Shown here piece after piece: positions 1 through 8,350 of a stretch of 64,000 nucleotides of DNA (positions within the stretch are counted from its first letter, which is position 1; each line of letters begins with the position of its first letter). The DNA comes from an uncultured Eubacterium sp. (GTDB lineage Bacteria; Bacillota; Clostridia; Lachnospirales; Lachnospiraceae). The stretch is taken from contig CAJUBZ010000002.1 of the NCBI GenBank assembly GCA_910584795.1, forward strand, positions 234,715 through 298,714, in the 5' to 3' direction. Made by a program: the position numbers and the translations under genes. The notes under the pieces are model-generated. The model saw nothing but the letters and a program-made list of their open reading frames with translations, was not told the DNA's origin and ran no database searches.

Positions 1-1
1 T

Positions 2-436
2 AGATATTGTAACAGTACGAAAACATATGAGTACAAAATATTAAACCGCAAGTTCCCTGATCCATTAAATAGATTATATACACACTTTGTCTATATGCCT
101 CTGAATGTTGAAAAAATGAAAGAGGCAGCAGACTATATTGTAGGGGAACATGATTTTGCAAGTTTTTGCTCAGCGGGAAGTCAAGTAAAGACTACAACGA
201 GGACGGTTTATACTCTGGATGTTACAAAGAAGAATGACATTATCAATATTCGAATTAGTGGAAATGGTTTTCTTTACAATATGGTTCGGATTATTGTGGG
301 AACTTTACTGAAAGTAGGCCTGGGTGTATATCCACCGGAGCATGTGAAGGAAATCATTGAAGCAAAGGACAGATATCAGGCAGGACCAAAGGCTCCGGCA
401 AAGGGGCTTACACTGGTAGGAATAGAATATGAGTAA
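2..436 (+). CDS. truA: tRNA pseudouridine synthase A, C-terminal part (5' end outside window)
   Basis: The reading frame is open from the window edge, so only the last 144 residues are seen; the family is usually about 245-260 residues. TruA converts uridines 38-40 of the tRNA anticodon arm to pseudouridine. Visible family signatures are TYEYKILN near the edge, GEHDFASFC, and the C-terminal NGFLYNMVRIIVGTLL segment. The catalytic Asp lies in the missing N-terminal half. A methionine at position 95 could be mistaken for the start, but the frame upstream of it still reads as TruA. The gene precedes rplM-rpsI, a common Firmicutes order. Its TAA stop is also the first three bases of a dispersed repeat (positions 434-564). 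Confidence 0.93.
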   Translation, partial: RYCNSTKTYEYKILNRKFPDPLNRLYTHFVYMPLNVEKMKEAADYIVGEHDFASFCSAGSQVKTTTRTVYTLDVTKKNDIINIRISGNGFLYNMVRIIVGTLLKVGLGVYPPEHVKEIIEAKDRYQAGPKAPAKGLTLVGIEYE

Positions 437-564
437 CAGTTCAGTCATGTGATAAAAGCGATATACAGCAATGAGGCTGACAGACTACATGTTGTATATC
501 CCTTATATCATATGGAGAACAACCACAACAAGGGAAATTTTCGAGCTGACGGGTGACCAGTTAC
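434..564 (+). repeat. degenerate copy of the TAACAGTTCAGCC stem-loop element (R1)
   Basis: The left end reads TAACAGTTCAGTCATGTGAT, starting on the truA stop codon. A long imperfect hairpin follows (about 451-515), then an arm ending GAGCTGACGGGTGACCAGTTA. The order (terminus, hairpin, arm, terminus) matches the better copies at 48232 and 61190, but the termini have drifted. It is orientated hairpin first. Confidence 0.6.
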
Positions 565-582
565 GAATATGAAAAAAATAGT

Positions 583-611
583 TTGACACGATAATTTATT
601 TATTGTATAAT
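583..611 (+). promoter_or_regulatory. sigma-A promoter for rplM-rpsI
   Basis: TTGACA at 583-588 and TATAAT at 606-611 with a 17-bp spacer, a perfect consensus. It lies about 110 bp upstream of rplM. Confidence 0.85.
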
Positions 612-722
612 CTGTTTTATTGTGACGTGTTATGCACGTTGGTTTTTGTGCCCTAGCCAAAGCCCCGGTACGGACATGAGGACAAATTAATTTAGATAAG
701 CAAAATTTCAGGAGGTAAACCA
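612..722 (+). promoter_or_regulatory. possible L13 (rplM) autoregulatory leader
   Basis: The roughly 105-nt transcribed leader between the promoter and rplM contains GC-rich segments able to pair. Firmicutes rplM operons are known to carry an L13-binding leader. I infer it from position and length; I did not match it to a covariance model. Confidence 0.35.
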
Positions 723-1151
723 ATGAAAACATATATGGCTAGTCCAGCAGATATTGAAAGAAAATGGTATGTAGTTGATGCTACAGGATATACATTAGGA
801 CGTTTGTCATCAGAAGTTGCTAAGATTTTAAGAGGAAAGAACAAACCACAGTTTACACCTCATATTGATACAGGTGACTATGTAATCGTAACAAACGCAG
901 ACAAGATTAAAGTAACAGGTAAGAAGTTAGAGCAGAAGATTTATTATCATCATTCAGACTATGTTGGTGGTATGAAAGAAACTACTCTGAAAGAAAAGTT
1001 AGAAAAGAAGCCTGAAAGTGTTATTGAACTTGCAGTAAAAGGCATGCTTCCAAAAGGACCTTTAGGAAGAAGCATGATGAAGAAGCTTTTTGTTTACGCT
1101 GGAGCTGAGCATCCACATGCAGCTCAGAAACCAGAAGAATTAACATTTTAG
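723..1151 (+). CDS. rplM: 50S ribosomal protein L13
   Basis: A 142-residue protein of normal L13 length. It opens with MKTYMASPADIERKWYVVDA and carries the LGRLSSEVAKILRGKNKP block and the GMLPKGPLGRSMMKKL segment typical of L13, an early-assembling protein of the large subunit. A strong AGGAGG lies 7 bp before the ATG. It has its own consensus promoter (583-611) and is followed after 22 bp by rpsI, the conserved L13-S9 pair. Confidence 0.98.
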   Translation: MKTYMASPADIERKWYVVDATGYTLGRLSSEVAKILRGKNKPQFTPHIDTGDYVIVTNADKIKVTGKKLEQKIYYHHSDYVGGMKETTLKEKLEKKPESVIELAVKGMLPKGPLGRSMMKKLFVYAGAEHPHAAQKPEELTF

Positions 1152-1173
1152 TTAATAGGGAGGAGAAAATAAC

Positions 1174-1566
1174 ATGGCTACAGAAAAGTATTATGGAACA
1201 GGTAGAAGAAAAAGCAGTGTTGCCAGAGTATATGTAATGCCTGGTAAAGGAAATATAACAATTAATAAAAGAGATATTGATGATTACTTTGGTCTTGAGA
1301 CATTAAAGGTGATCGTACGTCAGCCACTTGAGACAATCGGTGCTGTTGATAAATTCGATATCAAGATTAGTGTTCACGGTGGTGGATACACAGGACAGGC
1401 TGGTGCTATCAGACATGGTATCGCTAGAGCGTTAGTTCAGGCAGATGCCGAAAACAGACCGGCATTAAAGAAGGCTGGATTCTTAACAAGAGATTCAAGA
1501 ATGAAAGAAAGAAAGAAATACGGTCTCAAAGCAGCTCGTCGTGCACCACAGTTTTCAAAGAGATAA
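1174..1566 (+). CDS. rpsI: 30S ribosomal protein S9
   Basis: A 130-residue S9 protein. It begins with the GTGRRKSSVARV signature and ends in the basic RRAPQFSKR tail, whose last Arg reaches the P-site tRNA in known ribosome structures. The GGAGG site precedes the ATG. It is cotranscribed with rplM and ends in a strong terminator. Confidence 0.98.
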   Translation: MATEKYYGTGRRKSSVARVYVMPGKGNITINKRDIDDYFGLETLKVIVRQPLETIGAVDKFDIKISVHGGGYTGQAGAIRHGIARALVQADAENRPALKKAGFLTRDSRMKERKKYGLKAARRAPQFSKR

Positions 1567-1570
1567 TATT

Positions 1571-1640
1571 TGCGAGCAGTCGCATAAAGAAAGCTTCGAA
1601 GAATTTATTCTTCAGGAGCTTTTTTTATGCGGCTATTTGC
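1571..1640 (+). terminator. rpsI terminator
   Basis: A nested hairpin: an inner stem around AAGCTTCGAAGAA / TTCTTCAGGAGCTT followed by seven T, inside an outer stem GCAGTCGCATAAA / TTTATGCGGCTATTTGC. Confidence 0.8.
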
Positions 1641-1888
1641 AAATTTGATGATGACCGAGAAGTAAGGAACGAAGTGACTGGATTCGAGCTTCATGTCAGT
1701 CAGACGCAGATAACACTTTGTTCTGGGATGTTTTTTTATATAAACTGTGGTAATATATATTTATGATAGCAAGAGTTTATATGCGTTTGACAAAAGTAAT
1801 GCATATGTATCAAATTTTTGAAGAGTTGTATCGCTGTTATTTTAACATGAGAATTTTATTTTTAATGAAACAACGGAGAGTATAGCAG
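1641..1888. other. intergenic stretch before the DUF1848 gene
   Basis: No gene is seen. Around 1650-1700 the segment GAACGAAGTGACTGGATTCGAGC resembles the arm of the dispersed stem-loop elements elsewhere in the window and may be a distant relic. The rest is AT-rich, with a TTTGACA-like hexamer near 1788 that could belong to the promoter of the next gene. Confidence 0.4.
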
Positions 1889-2848
1889 ATGATATTAAGT
1901 GTAAGCCGCAGAACGGACATTCCGAACTATTATTCGGAATGGTTTTTTAATAGAATAAAAGATGGCTTCGTGTATGTCAGAAACCCTATGAACGTGCATC
2001 AGGTAAGTAAGATTGACATAACACCAGAGGTGGTTGACTGTATTGTTTTTTGGACAAAAAATCCGGAACCAATGCTTGAAAGGCTGGATGAACTTGCTCT
2101 ATATAATTATTATTTTCAGTTTACATTGACCGGTTATGGAATGGATATAGAATGTAATGTTCCCCATAAAAAAGAAAAAATTATTCCAATATTTCAGAAA
2201 TTATCAGAAAAGATAGGAAGGCAAAAGGTAATATGGAGATATGATCCTATTATTTTTACTAAAAAATATACTCCAGAATATCATTTGGAAGCATTTGAAC
2301 AAATTGCTATAGCATTGAAAGGATATACCGAAAAATGTGTTATCAGTTTTGTTGGCATATACACAAAAAATAAAAGGAATATGAAATTAATGGGTGCATA
2401 TGAGGTTGATGAAAAGGAATTGCTAGAATTTGCAAAGAAAATGGCAAGAACTGCAAAGAAAAATGAAATGATAATTGGAAGTTGTGCTGAAAGTATAGAT
2501 TTGGAACAGTGTGGAATTGAACATAATTGTTGTGTAGATAAAAAACTTATAGAAAACATTATTGATTACAGACTTAAAGTGAATAAAGATAAGAATCAGC
2601 GTGATGAATGTGGCTGCATGGAGAGTGTTGAGATTGGAACATATAATACATGTAAAAACTACTGCAAATATTGTTATGCAAATTATAACGAAGAAAGTGT
2701 CATAAAGAATTGCAATAAATATAATCCTGAATCGCCTATATTGTGTGGTGTTCTTGACAAAGATGACAAAATAACAGAGCGAAAAGTAAAGTCATTGAAA
2801 GAACATCAATTAAGCATAAAAGATATAGAAGGAATTCTTCATGCATAA
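1889..2848 (+). CDS. DUF1848 family protein with C-terminal CX3CX2C cysteines
   Basis: A 319-residue protein that I assign to DUF1848 from the N-terminal SVSRRTDIPNYYSEWF block, the FWTKNPEPML motif and IWRYDPIIFT. Near the C terminus CKNYCKYC gives cysteines at about 254, 258 and 261, a CX3CX2C spacing like the [4Fe-4S]/S-adenosylmethionine site of radical SAM enzymes; here it is C-terminal rather than N-terminal. The biochemical role is not known to me. It stands alone, with a GGAGAG site before the ATG, and is followed by a small BFD-like Fe-S protein 47 bp downstream, which may be cotranscribed. Confidence 0.8.
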   Translation: MILSVSRRTDIPNYYSEWFFNRIKDGFVYVRNPMNVHQVSKIDITPEVVDCIVFWTKNPEPMLERLDELALYNYYFQFTLTGYGMDIECNVPHKKEKIIPIFQKLSEKIGRQKVIWRYDPIIFTKKYTPEYHLEAFEQIAIALKGYTEKCVISFVGIYTKNKRNMKLMGAYEVDEKELLEFAKKMARTAKKNEMIIGSCAESIDLEQCGIEHNCCVDKKLIENIIDYRLKVNKDKNQRDECGCMESVEIGTYNTCKNYCKYCYANYNEESVIKNCNKYNPESPILCGVLDKDDKITERKVKSLKEHQLSIKDIEGILHA

Positions 2849-2895
2849 ATTCCTCTATTCTGCAAATCCTAACAGAAAAGAGGAGGAATTAGAGT

Positions 2896-3093
2896 ATGGA
2901 TTGGGATATGGTTGTATGTTATTGTATGAATGTTACCAATGGTATGATTAAAGAAGCAGTAGATAATGGTGCAAGCACATTAGAGGAAGTACAGATGGAG
3001 ACTGGTGCCGGAACGGTATGTGGTACCTGTTTGGATAATGTACAACGATTGGTTGAATCTCTAGTAAAAGAGCGAGATGAGAAAAATAAATAG
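2896..3093 (+). CDS. small (2Fe-2S)-binding BFD-like protein
   Basis: A 65-residue protein with cysteines at 8, 10, 42 and 45 (CYC and CGTC), the pattern of the BFD-like [2Fe-2S] domain found in bacterioferritin-associated ferredoxin and as a module in larger reductases. The ATG follows a GAGGAGG site. In the family such proteins pass electrons or bind iron; the partner here is not apparent. It ends at a clear terminator. Confidence 0.85.
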   Translation: MDWDMVVCYCMNVTNGMIKEAVDNGASTLEEVQMETGAGTVCGTCLDNVQRLVESLVKERDEKNK

Positions 3094-3118
3094 AAAAAAG
3101 TATTTGATTTAAAGGATT

Positions 3119-3166
3119 CCCTTTTTGTTAGATAAAGTGTATCTAACAAGAAGGGTTAATTTTTTT
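3119..3166 (+). terminator. terminator after the BFD-like gene
   Basis: Stem CCCTTTTTGTTAGATA / TATCTAACAAGAAGGG with a short AAGTG loop, followed by TTAATTTTTTT. It lies between converging genes. Confidence 0.8.
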
Positions 3167-3204
3167 ACATCCAAAAGCAGCTTTATATTGAAGATGAAAG
3201 TATA

Positions 3205-3822
3205 CTATTTAATTTTTAGTGCGGTATAAACTGCTTTTCTCACATCAAATATACGTTCTTCAAGAAAATCAGGATAATCCCTGAACCATTTGATATTTAA
3301 AGGAGAAGGGTGCGGAAGAACAAATGCAGGTTTTCCCTTAATTTCAAGGTCTTGAAATACAAGTTCTGTTAATTTTCTGCCAGGAAAAAAATATTCTGCA
3401 GCATAACTTCCAATAATAATATAAAGTTCATTTTGAACAAGTTCTAATTCCTTTGAAAGCCATTTTTCAGCACAGCATTTTGGAGGCCGTTTATCCCCGC
3501 CGCCCGGATTCTTGCCCGGATAACAATGGGCCAATGATACAATATAGAAATTGTCGGGATTATAAAAAACATCATCTGATAAATAGTACCATTCAGACCG
3601 AAGACGTTTGCCGCTGGCATCGTTAAAAGGTTTTCCGGTGTTGTGTACAGTGCGTGATGGAGCCTGACTGATTTGCATGATTTTAGCATTCATATTTCCA
3701 AACAAAATAGGATGCGGTTCAAAACCAAAAGCAGACTGACAATGTTTACAATTGTTAATCTGCTTTTGTAAATTTATAAATTCCTGTAAATTAAAATCTG
3801 CTGGTTGATTGAAAGATGACAT
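3205..3822 (-). CDS. uracil-DNA glycosylase family protein
   Basis: A 205-residue protein of the uracil-DNA glycosylase superfamily, probably removing uracil (or a related base) from DNA in base-excision repair. C25 and C28 (CKHC) with C100 and C116 fit the four ligands of the [4Fe-4S] cluster seen in family 4/5-type enzymes. QAPSR at 53-57 occupies the position of the family's GEAPG active-site loop, and HPSP at 171-174 is the second active-site motif. The loop differs from canonical family 4, so the substrate is uncertain. AAAGGA precedes the start. It is divergent from the following MATE gene. Confidence 0.85.
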   Translation of the reverse strand: MSSFNQPADFNLQEFINLQKQINNCKHCQSAFGFEPHPILFGNMNAKIMQISQAPSRTVHNTGKPFNDASGKRLRSEWYYLSDDVFYNPDNFYIVSLAHCYPGKNPGGGDKRPPKCCAEKWLSKELELVQNELYIIIGSYAAEYFFPGRKLTELVFQDLEIKGKPAFVLPHPSPLNIKWFRDYPDFLEERIFDVRKAVYTALKIK

Positions 3823-4080
3823 AGTAAAAATTCCTTTCTCTATTTCCCAATTCTCATTATCTTCTGTAGAAAAGTTTCAGCTGACTATAAACAAAACTAG
3901 TATTTTTCAAGATTAAGTCTCGTCCTGATTTTAATAATGCATAAAGTGTATCATAGAGAGAAATGCCTGTAAAGCAATATGAGATAGACGGTATTAAAAT
4001 TAGAAAAAAGTATAAAGATATGGTAGAATAAGGAGAAGATAATACTAGAAAAATATTTTTGTGGAAAGAAGCACAGCAGG

Positions 4081-5412
4081 ATGAATCAGGATTTAACTAC
4101 AGGAAAAATTACAAAAAAATTATTGAGATTTGCTCTTCCTCTAATGTTAGGAAATATTTTACAGCAGTTTTATAATGTGGCAGACACTTTGATTGTAGGA
4201 AGGTTTCTTGGAACAGATGCATTGGCGGCAGTGGGTTCTTCTTATACGCTTATGACATTTTTAACATCTATTCTTATTGGACTTTGTATGGGAAGCAGCG
4301 CTTATTTTGCAATTCAGTTTGGAAAAAAGGACTATGAAACTCTTAGAAGAGGGATTTTTCAGTCCTTTTTTCTCGTGGGAATATTGACGCTTGTATTAAA
4401 CATTTTTGTTTTTGTAAGTGTTGACCGGATTATAAATATATTACAGGTTCCAATGGAGTTACACAGACTGATGCGGGAATATCTCTTGTTTATTTTTGTT
4501 GGAATTACAGCAACATTTCTTTATAATTTTTTTGCTAATTTGTTGCGTGCAGTTGGAAATTCAGTGATACCGTTAGTATTTTTAGGTGTGGCGGTTGTTT
4601 TAAATATTGTCTTGGATATTGTGTTTGTTATGATATGTCACTGGGGTGTTTCGGGAGCTGCAGCTGCCACAGTAATTGCACAGTTTATATCAGCAATAGG
4701 AATAACGGTATATTATTATATGCGATTTCCAATACTTCGCATAAAAAGAGTACATATGAAGTGGGATATAGGTATATTAAAAGATATTTTTAACCTATCT
4801 TTTTTGACATGTCTTCAGCAGTCAGTAATGAATTTTGGAATTCTAATGATACAGGGATTGGTTAACAGCTTTGGCACGGTGGTTATGGCAGCGTTTGCGG
4901 CAGCAGTAAAAATAGACACCCTTGCATATATGCCAGTACAGGATTTTGGGAATGCATTTTCTACTTTTGTTGCACAGAATTATGGTGCCGGTAAAAAAGA
5001 GCGTATAAAAAAGGGAATTAGAAGTTCAGTTATCTGCGTATTTTTGTTCTGTACTATAATTAGTTTTATCGTATGTATATTTGCAAAGCCATTGATGAAT
5101 ATTTTTGTGGAATTTCAAAATATGGAGGTGATACAGACAGGAGTAACATATTTGAGGATAGAAGCTGTATTTTATTTCGGAATAGGACTGCTGTTTATGC
5201 TTTACGGATATTATCGGGCAATTGAAAAACCAGGAATGTCTGTGATTCTTACGATTTGTTCTTTAGGAACCAGAGTGGTTTTAGCTTATATTCTTTCAGG
5301 AGTTACATTCATTGGAGTAACAGGAATCTGGTCGTCTGTTCCAATTGGATGGTTTGTGGCAGATACAGTTGGAGTTATATATTATATGAAAACAAAAAAT
5401 AGAGGAATGTAA
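4081..5412 (+). CDS. MATE family efflux transporter
   Basis: A 443-residue polytopic membrane protein with about 12 hydrophobic segments in two homologous halves. It starts with GKITKKLLRFALPLMLGNILQQFYN, typical of the MATE (multidrug and toxin extrusion, NorM/DinF-like) family, which exports cationic compounds with Na+ or H+ antiport. The ribosome binding site is weak, a GGAAAG about 12 bp upstream. A second, distinct MATE gene lies at 29981. The substrate cannot be read from the sequence. Confidence 0.9.
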   Translation: MNQDLTTGKITKKLLRFALPLMLGNILQQFYNVADTLIVGRFLGTDALAAVGSSYTLMTFLTSILIGLCMGSSAYFAIQFGKKDYETLRRGIFQSFFLVGILTLVLNIFVFVSVDRIINILQVPMELHRLMREYLLFIFVGITATFLYNFFANLLRAVGNSVIPLVFLGVAVVLNIVLDIVFVMICHWGVSGAAAATVIAQFISAIGITVYYYMRFPILRIKRVHMKWDIGILKDIFNLSFLTCLQQSVMNFGILMIQGLVNSFGTVVMAAFAAAVKIDTLAYMPVQDFGNAFSTFVAQNYGAGKKERIKKGIRSSVICVFLFCTIISFIVCIFAKPLMNIFVEFQNMEVIQTGVTYLRIEAVFYFGIGLLFMLYGYYRAIEKPGMSVILTICSLGTRVVLAYILSGVTFIGVTGIWSSVPIGWFVADTVGVIYYMKTKNRGM

Positions 5413-5464
5413 TTTAATGCAATTTTTTCATTAATATGTAAATACTATTCGTGAGGAGGCGCAT

Positions 5465-6088
5465 ATGAGTAAACATAGACCAGAACATATAGGAATTATT
5501 CCCGATGGAAATCGTCGCTGGGCTGCGGCACATAGTATGGAAAAACAGGATGGATATGAATTTGGCCTGAAACCGGGATTAAAATTATTACAACGTGCAA
5601 AAGAGTATGGTATTAAAGAAATAACGTATTATGGTTTTACAGTGGATAATTGTAAACGCCCGAGGGAACAGGTGCAGGCTTTTAAAAAGGCATGCGTAAA
5701 GGCAGTAGATATGCTGACGAAAGAGGGTGCGGATCTGTTGGTTATTGGAGATTCGAAATCAAAAAGTTTTCCAGAAGAATTATTGCCGTATACTACACGG
5801 ACACCAGTGCATGGTGGGGGAATTCGCGTGAATATTCTTGTCAACTATGGATGGAAATGGGATTTGTCTCATATGAAAGAAGAGGGGAGACCATTTTCAT
5901 GGGATATATCTCGGATAGATTTGATTATTCGCTGGGGAGGTATGAGAAGGCTGTCAGGTTTTTTACCCATTCAATCAGTTTATTCAGATTTTTATGTGGA
6001 AGAACATCTATGGCCCGACTATGAGGATAAAGATTTTTTTAATGCATTGGAGTGGTATGGCAGACAAGATATAACCTTAGGGGGATAA
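5465..6088 (+). CDS. short undecaprenyl-diphosphate synthase-like cis-prenyltransferase
   Basis: A 207-residue member of the UppS family, which condenses isopentenyl diphosphate into cis-polyprenyl chains. The catalytic DGNRRWA motif starts at D14 and the C-terminal RxGG...RxSxF region is present. It differs from standard UppS in two ways: it is about 40 residues shorter, and the RTGGE-R-S motif reads RWGGMRRLS, with Met160 where canonical enzymes have a Mg/diphosphate-linked Glu. It lies apart from any cdsA/dxr cluster, so it is probably a paralogue rather than the main lipid-carrier enzyme. AGGAGG precedes the ATG. Confidence 0.8.
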   Translation: MSKHRPEHIGIIPDGNRRWAAAHSMEKQDGYEFGLKPGLKLLQRAKEYGIKEITYYGFTVDNCKRPREQVQAFKKACVKAVDMLTKEGADLLVIGDSKSKSFPEELLPYTTRTPVHGGGIRVNILVNYGWKWDLSHMKEEGRPFSWDISRIDLIIRWGGMRRLSGFLPIQSVYSDFYVEEHLWPDYEDKDFFNALEWYGRQDITLGG

Positions 6089-6127
6089 ATTATCAAAAGA
6101 TAAGAAGAAATTCATTTAGAATGTAGA

Positions 6128-6163
6128 ACAAATGCTCCTATTTTTTAGGAGCATTTGTTTTTT
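6128..6163 (+). terminator. terminator between the UppS-like and cold shock genes
   Basis: Perfect stem ACAAATGCTCCTA / TAGGAGCATTTGT followed by a T tract. A-rich sequence on the other side makes it usable for both converging genes. Confidence 0.85.
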
Positions 6164-6178
6164 ATGATTTATATGAAT

Positions 6179-6382
6179 TTAGAGAACTGTTACATAAGCA
6201 GCCTGAGGACCAGACTTACCTTCAGTCGTTTCAAAACTTACGCTTTGTCCTTCCTCTAAAGACTTAAAGCCTTCTGTTTCAATAGCTGTGTAATGAACAA
6301 AGATGTCTTCCTTTGTATCATCAATTGTAATGAAACCATATCCTTTTTCTGAATTAAACCATTTTACTTTACCTGTACTCAT
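6179..6382 (-). CDS. cold shock protein (CspA family)
   Basis: A 67-residue single cold shock domain. RNP1 (KGYGFI) and RNP2 (DIFVHY) are both present, giving the OB fold that binds single-stranded RNA and DNA. AAGGAGG lies just upstream of the start. A candidate extended -10 on the minus strand (TGATATACT, plus-strand AGTATA at 6525-6530) would give a leader of about 135 nt, in line with the long leaders known for csp genes. Confidence 0.95.
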   Translation of the reverse strand: MSTGKVKWFNSEKGYGFITIDDTKEDIFVHYTAIETEGFKSLEEGQSVSFETTEGKSGPQAAYVTVL

Positions 6383-6575
6383 TTTAGTACCTCCTTATAT
6401 TATTGAAAAAGAAGACACAAATGTATAAAAAAATCATTGCATATTTGTTTTTTGTACATAAGTGATAATACAATTAACTAATACCAATGATACTCTGCAA
6501 CTATATTATTTCTTTTACTTAATTAGTATATCACAAATTGGAGTAAATGTGTAACATAAATTCATATAGTTGTAA

Positions 6576-6604
6576 TTGAAATTTATAAGAGGTCATGTTA
6601 TACT
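6576..6604 (+). promoter_or_regulatory. promoter for pnuC
   Basis: TTGAAA at 6576-6581 and TATACT at 6599-6604, spacer 17 bp, with a TG extended -10. Transcription should start near 6611, just before the structured leader. Confidence 0.7.
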
Positions 6605-6610
6605 AACCTC

Positions 6611-6701
6611 AGAAAATAGGAAACTGCCACCGGGTAGTGAGTGAAAACACTCGTTGTACATCATTAGGTCTTTGAAGATGTGCAGAGGGTGTTTTCTTTT
6701 G
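6611..6701 (+). promoter_or_regulatory. structured leader / possible attenuator of pnuC
   Basis: From the predicted start, three local hairpins can form: ACTGCC-ACCG-GGTAGT, GAGTG-AAAA-CACTC, and GTACATC / GATGTGC. Alternatively AAAACACTC (about 6644-6652) can pair with GAGGGTGTTTT (about 6685-6695), closing a long stem followed by CTTTT. The CACTC strand is shared, so the two folds exclude each other, as in riboswitches. I do not recognise it as a known class; it does not fit the NAD, preQ1, TPP or FMN consensus I know. Confidence 0.5.
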
Positions 6702-6750
6702 GTAAATAAAAAGAAGCTGATTTTATAAGTAAAAATGAGGAAGAGACAAA

Positions 6751-7431
6751 ATGATAAAATCAATTAAGAACTTAACAAAATTTGAATCAGGGTTATGGAT
6801 ATTTTCCTTAGTAATGGTAGCTGGCTCTTTTATGATAGGTGGAACAGATGATTATTTGACATTGACAGCATCTTTGATAGGTGTAACAGCTTTAATTTTT
6901 GTGTCAAAAGGAGATGTGGCAGGGCAAATTTTAACCGCTGTTTTTAGTATGTTGTATGCAGTTATATCCTATTCGTTTGATTATTATGGGGAAATGATAA
7001 CCTATCTTGGAATGACAATGCCGATTGCATTGATGTCTGTAGTGTCATGGATTAAAAACCCTTATGATGAAAAAGAAGTAAAAGTAGCACATCTATCAAC
7101 AGGACAGATATTAAAGGTGTTAATTTTGTCAATGATTGTGACATTTCTATTCTATTTTGTACTAAAATATTTTGGAACTACAAATTTAATTGTAAGTACG
7201 ATATCTATTACAACCAGTTTCCTGGCATCATTTTTCATGTATTTAAGGAGTAGTGCATATGCTTTATCTTATGCAGCAAATGATATTGTATTGATTATTC
7301 TTTGGATTATGGCTTCTTTGGACAATATTTCATATCTTCCAATGATAGTATGTTTTGCAATGTTTTTCATCAATGATATATATGGATTTATAAATTGGAG
7401 AAGGATGAAAAAAAGACAAACAGAAAAATAA
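6751..7431 (+). CDS. pnuC: PnuC-family nicotinamide riboside (or related vitamin) transporter
   Basis: A 226-residue integral membrane protein with about seven hydrophobic segments and the PnuC-like pattern of aromatic residues in the membrane (for example FMYLRSSAYALSYAANDIVLIILWI and the C-terminal FFINDIYGFINWRRM). PnuC proteins are facilitators; phosphorylation of the vitamin inside the cell traps it. Homologues also carry thiamine (PnuT) or riboflavin (PnuX), and no TPP or FMN riboswitch precedes this gene, so nicotinamide riboside is favoured. GAGGAAGAG serves as ribosome binding site. The leader at 6611-6701 looks regulatory. Confidence 0.85.
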   Translation: MIKSIKNLTKFESGLWIFSLVMVAGSFMIGGTDDYLTLTASLIGVTALIFVSKGDVAGQILTAVFSMLYAVISYSFDYYGEMITYLGMTMPIALMSVVSWIKNPYDEKEVKVAHLSTGQILKVLILSMIVTFLFYFVLKYFGTTNLIVSTISITTSFLASFFMYLRSSAYALSYAANDIVLIILWIMASLDNISYLPMIVCFAMFFINDIYGFINWRRMKKRQTEK

Positions 7432-7500
7432 TAGAAAGGAATTGTTTTTCTTGATTTCAAATAAAACTAAAGATATACTAACAAAAGAAGGAGTATAGGG

Positions 7501-8184
7501 ATGCTGGGAAATAAATTAGCAGAACAAAAAACAAAAATACAAACATCAGAGACTTTTCTTGTCAGTGCTGTCTTAGCAATTTCGGGAGGATTTCAAGATG
7601 CATATACATATAATGTTAGGGACGAGGTATTTTCCAATGCCCAAACAGGAAATGTAGTTCTTATGAGCCAGCATTTCATGATGGGACAGTGGAAAACAGC
7701 GTTTCGCTATTTTTTTCCGATTCTGGCGTTTGCATTGGGAGTATTAGTTGCGGAGCAAATTCAAAGTAGATATAAAAATTCGAAGAGGATTCATTGGAGA
7801 CAGATTGTTGTTATATTTGAGATGACAATTTTATTTCTTGTGGGATTTATGCCGTCAAAGTGGAATCTCCTTGCCACAATGTTAGTGTCTTTCACCTGTT
7901 CAATGCAAGTGCAGACATTTCGGAAAGTAAATGGATATGGTTATGCGAGTACTATGTGTATCGGTAATCTACGAAGTGGAACAGAAAGTATATCAGTGTA
8001 CATAAGAAATAGAAATAAGGAGTCTTTACGTAAGACTGTGTATTATTATGGGATAATATTCGTTTTTGCCATGGGTGCAGGAATTGGAGGGCTCTTAACG
8101 ATATGGTTTGGAGTTCAGGCAATATGGGTGTCGTGCATATTGCTGCTGATTTCTTGTTTGCTGATGATTCGTGAAAAGTTATAA
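7501..8184 (+). CDS. YoaK/DUF1275 family membrane protein
   Basis: A 227-residue membrane protein with about six hydrophobic segments. The SGGFQDAYTY motif and the NAQTGNVVLM segment near the N terminus are hallmarks of the YoaK (DUF1275) family, whose function is not established. An AAGGAG site precedes the ATG. It follows pnuC by 69 bp without an evident terminator and may share its transcript. Confidence 0.85.
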   Translation: MLGNKLAEQKTKIQTSETFLVSAVLAISGGFQDAYTYNVRDEVFSNAQTGNVVLMSQHFMMGQWKTAFRYFFPILAFALGVLVAEQIQSRYKNSKRIHWRQIVVIFEMTILFLVGFMPSKWNLLATMLVSFTCSMQVQTFRKVNGYGYASTMCIGNLRSGTESISVYIRNRNKESLRKTVYYYGIIFVFAMGAGIGGLLTIWFGVQAIWVSCILLLISCLLMIREKL

Positions 8185-8242
8185 AAAGTGAAATATTATT
8201 GTCTTTAGAAAATATATACAAAAAATCAAGTTATTTATTAGG

Positions 8243-8276
8243 CGATTATCATATTGAATTATGATAGTCGTTTTTG
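8243..8276 (+). terminator. terminator after the YoaK-like gene
   Basis: Stem CGATTATCATA / TATGATAGTCG with a short loop, then TTTTTGT. Confidence 0.8.
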
Positions 8277-8350
8277 TATAATAAAAGTAATTGAGAGGTC
8301 GGAGATTATGTTCCTAAAAGGATAAATTATTATCTATAGGAGGAACGGAT

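Noticed and set aside
508..732. 74-codon minus-strand open frame over the rplM promoter
   Set aside because: It covers a consensus promoter, the rplM leader and a repeat on the opposite strand, with no similarity to any protein I know.
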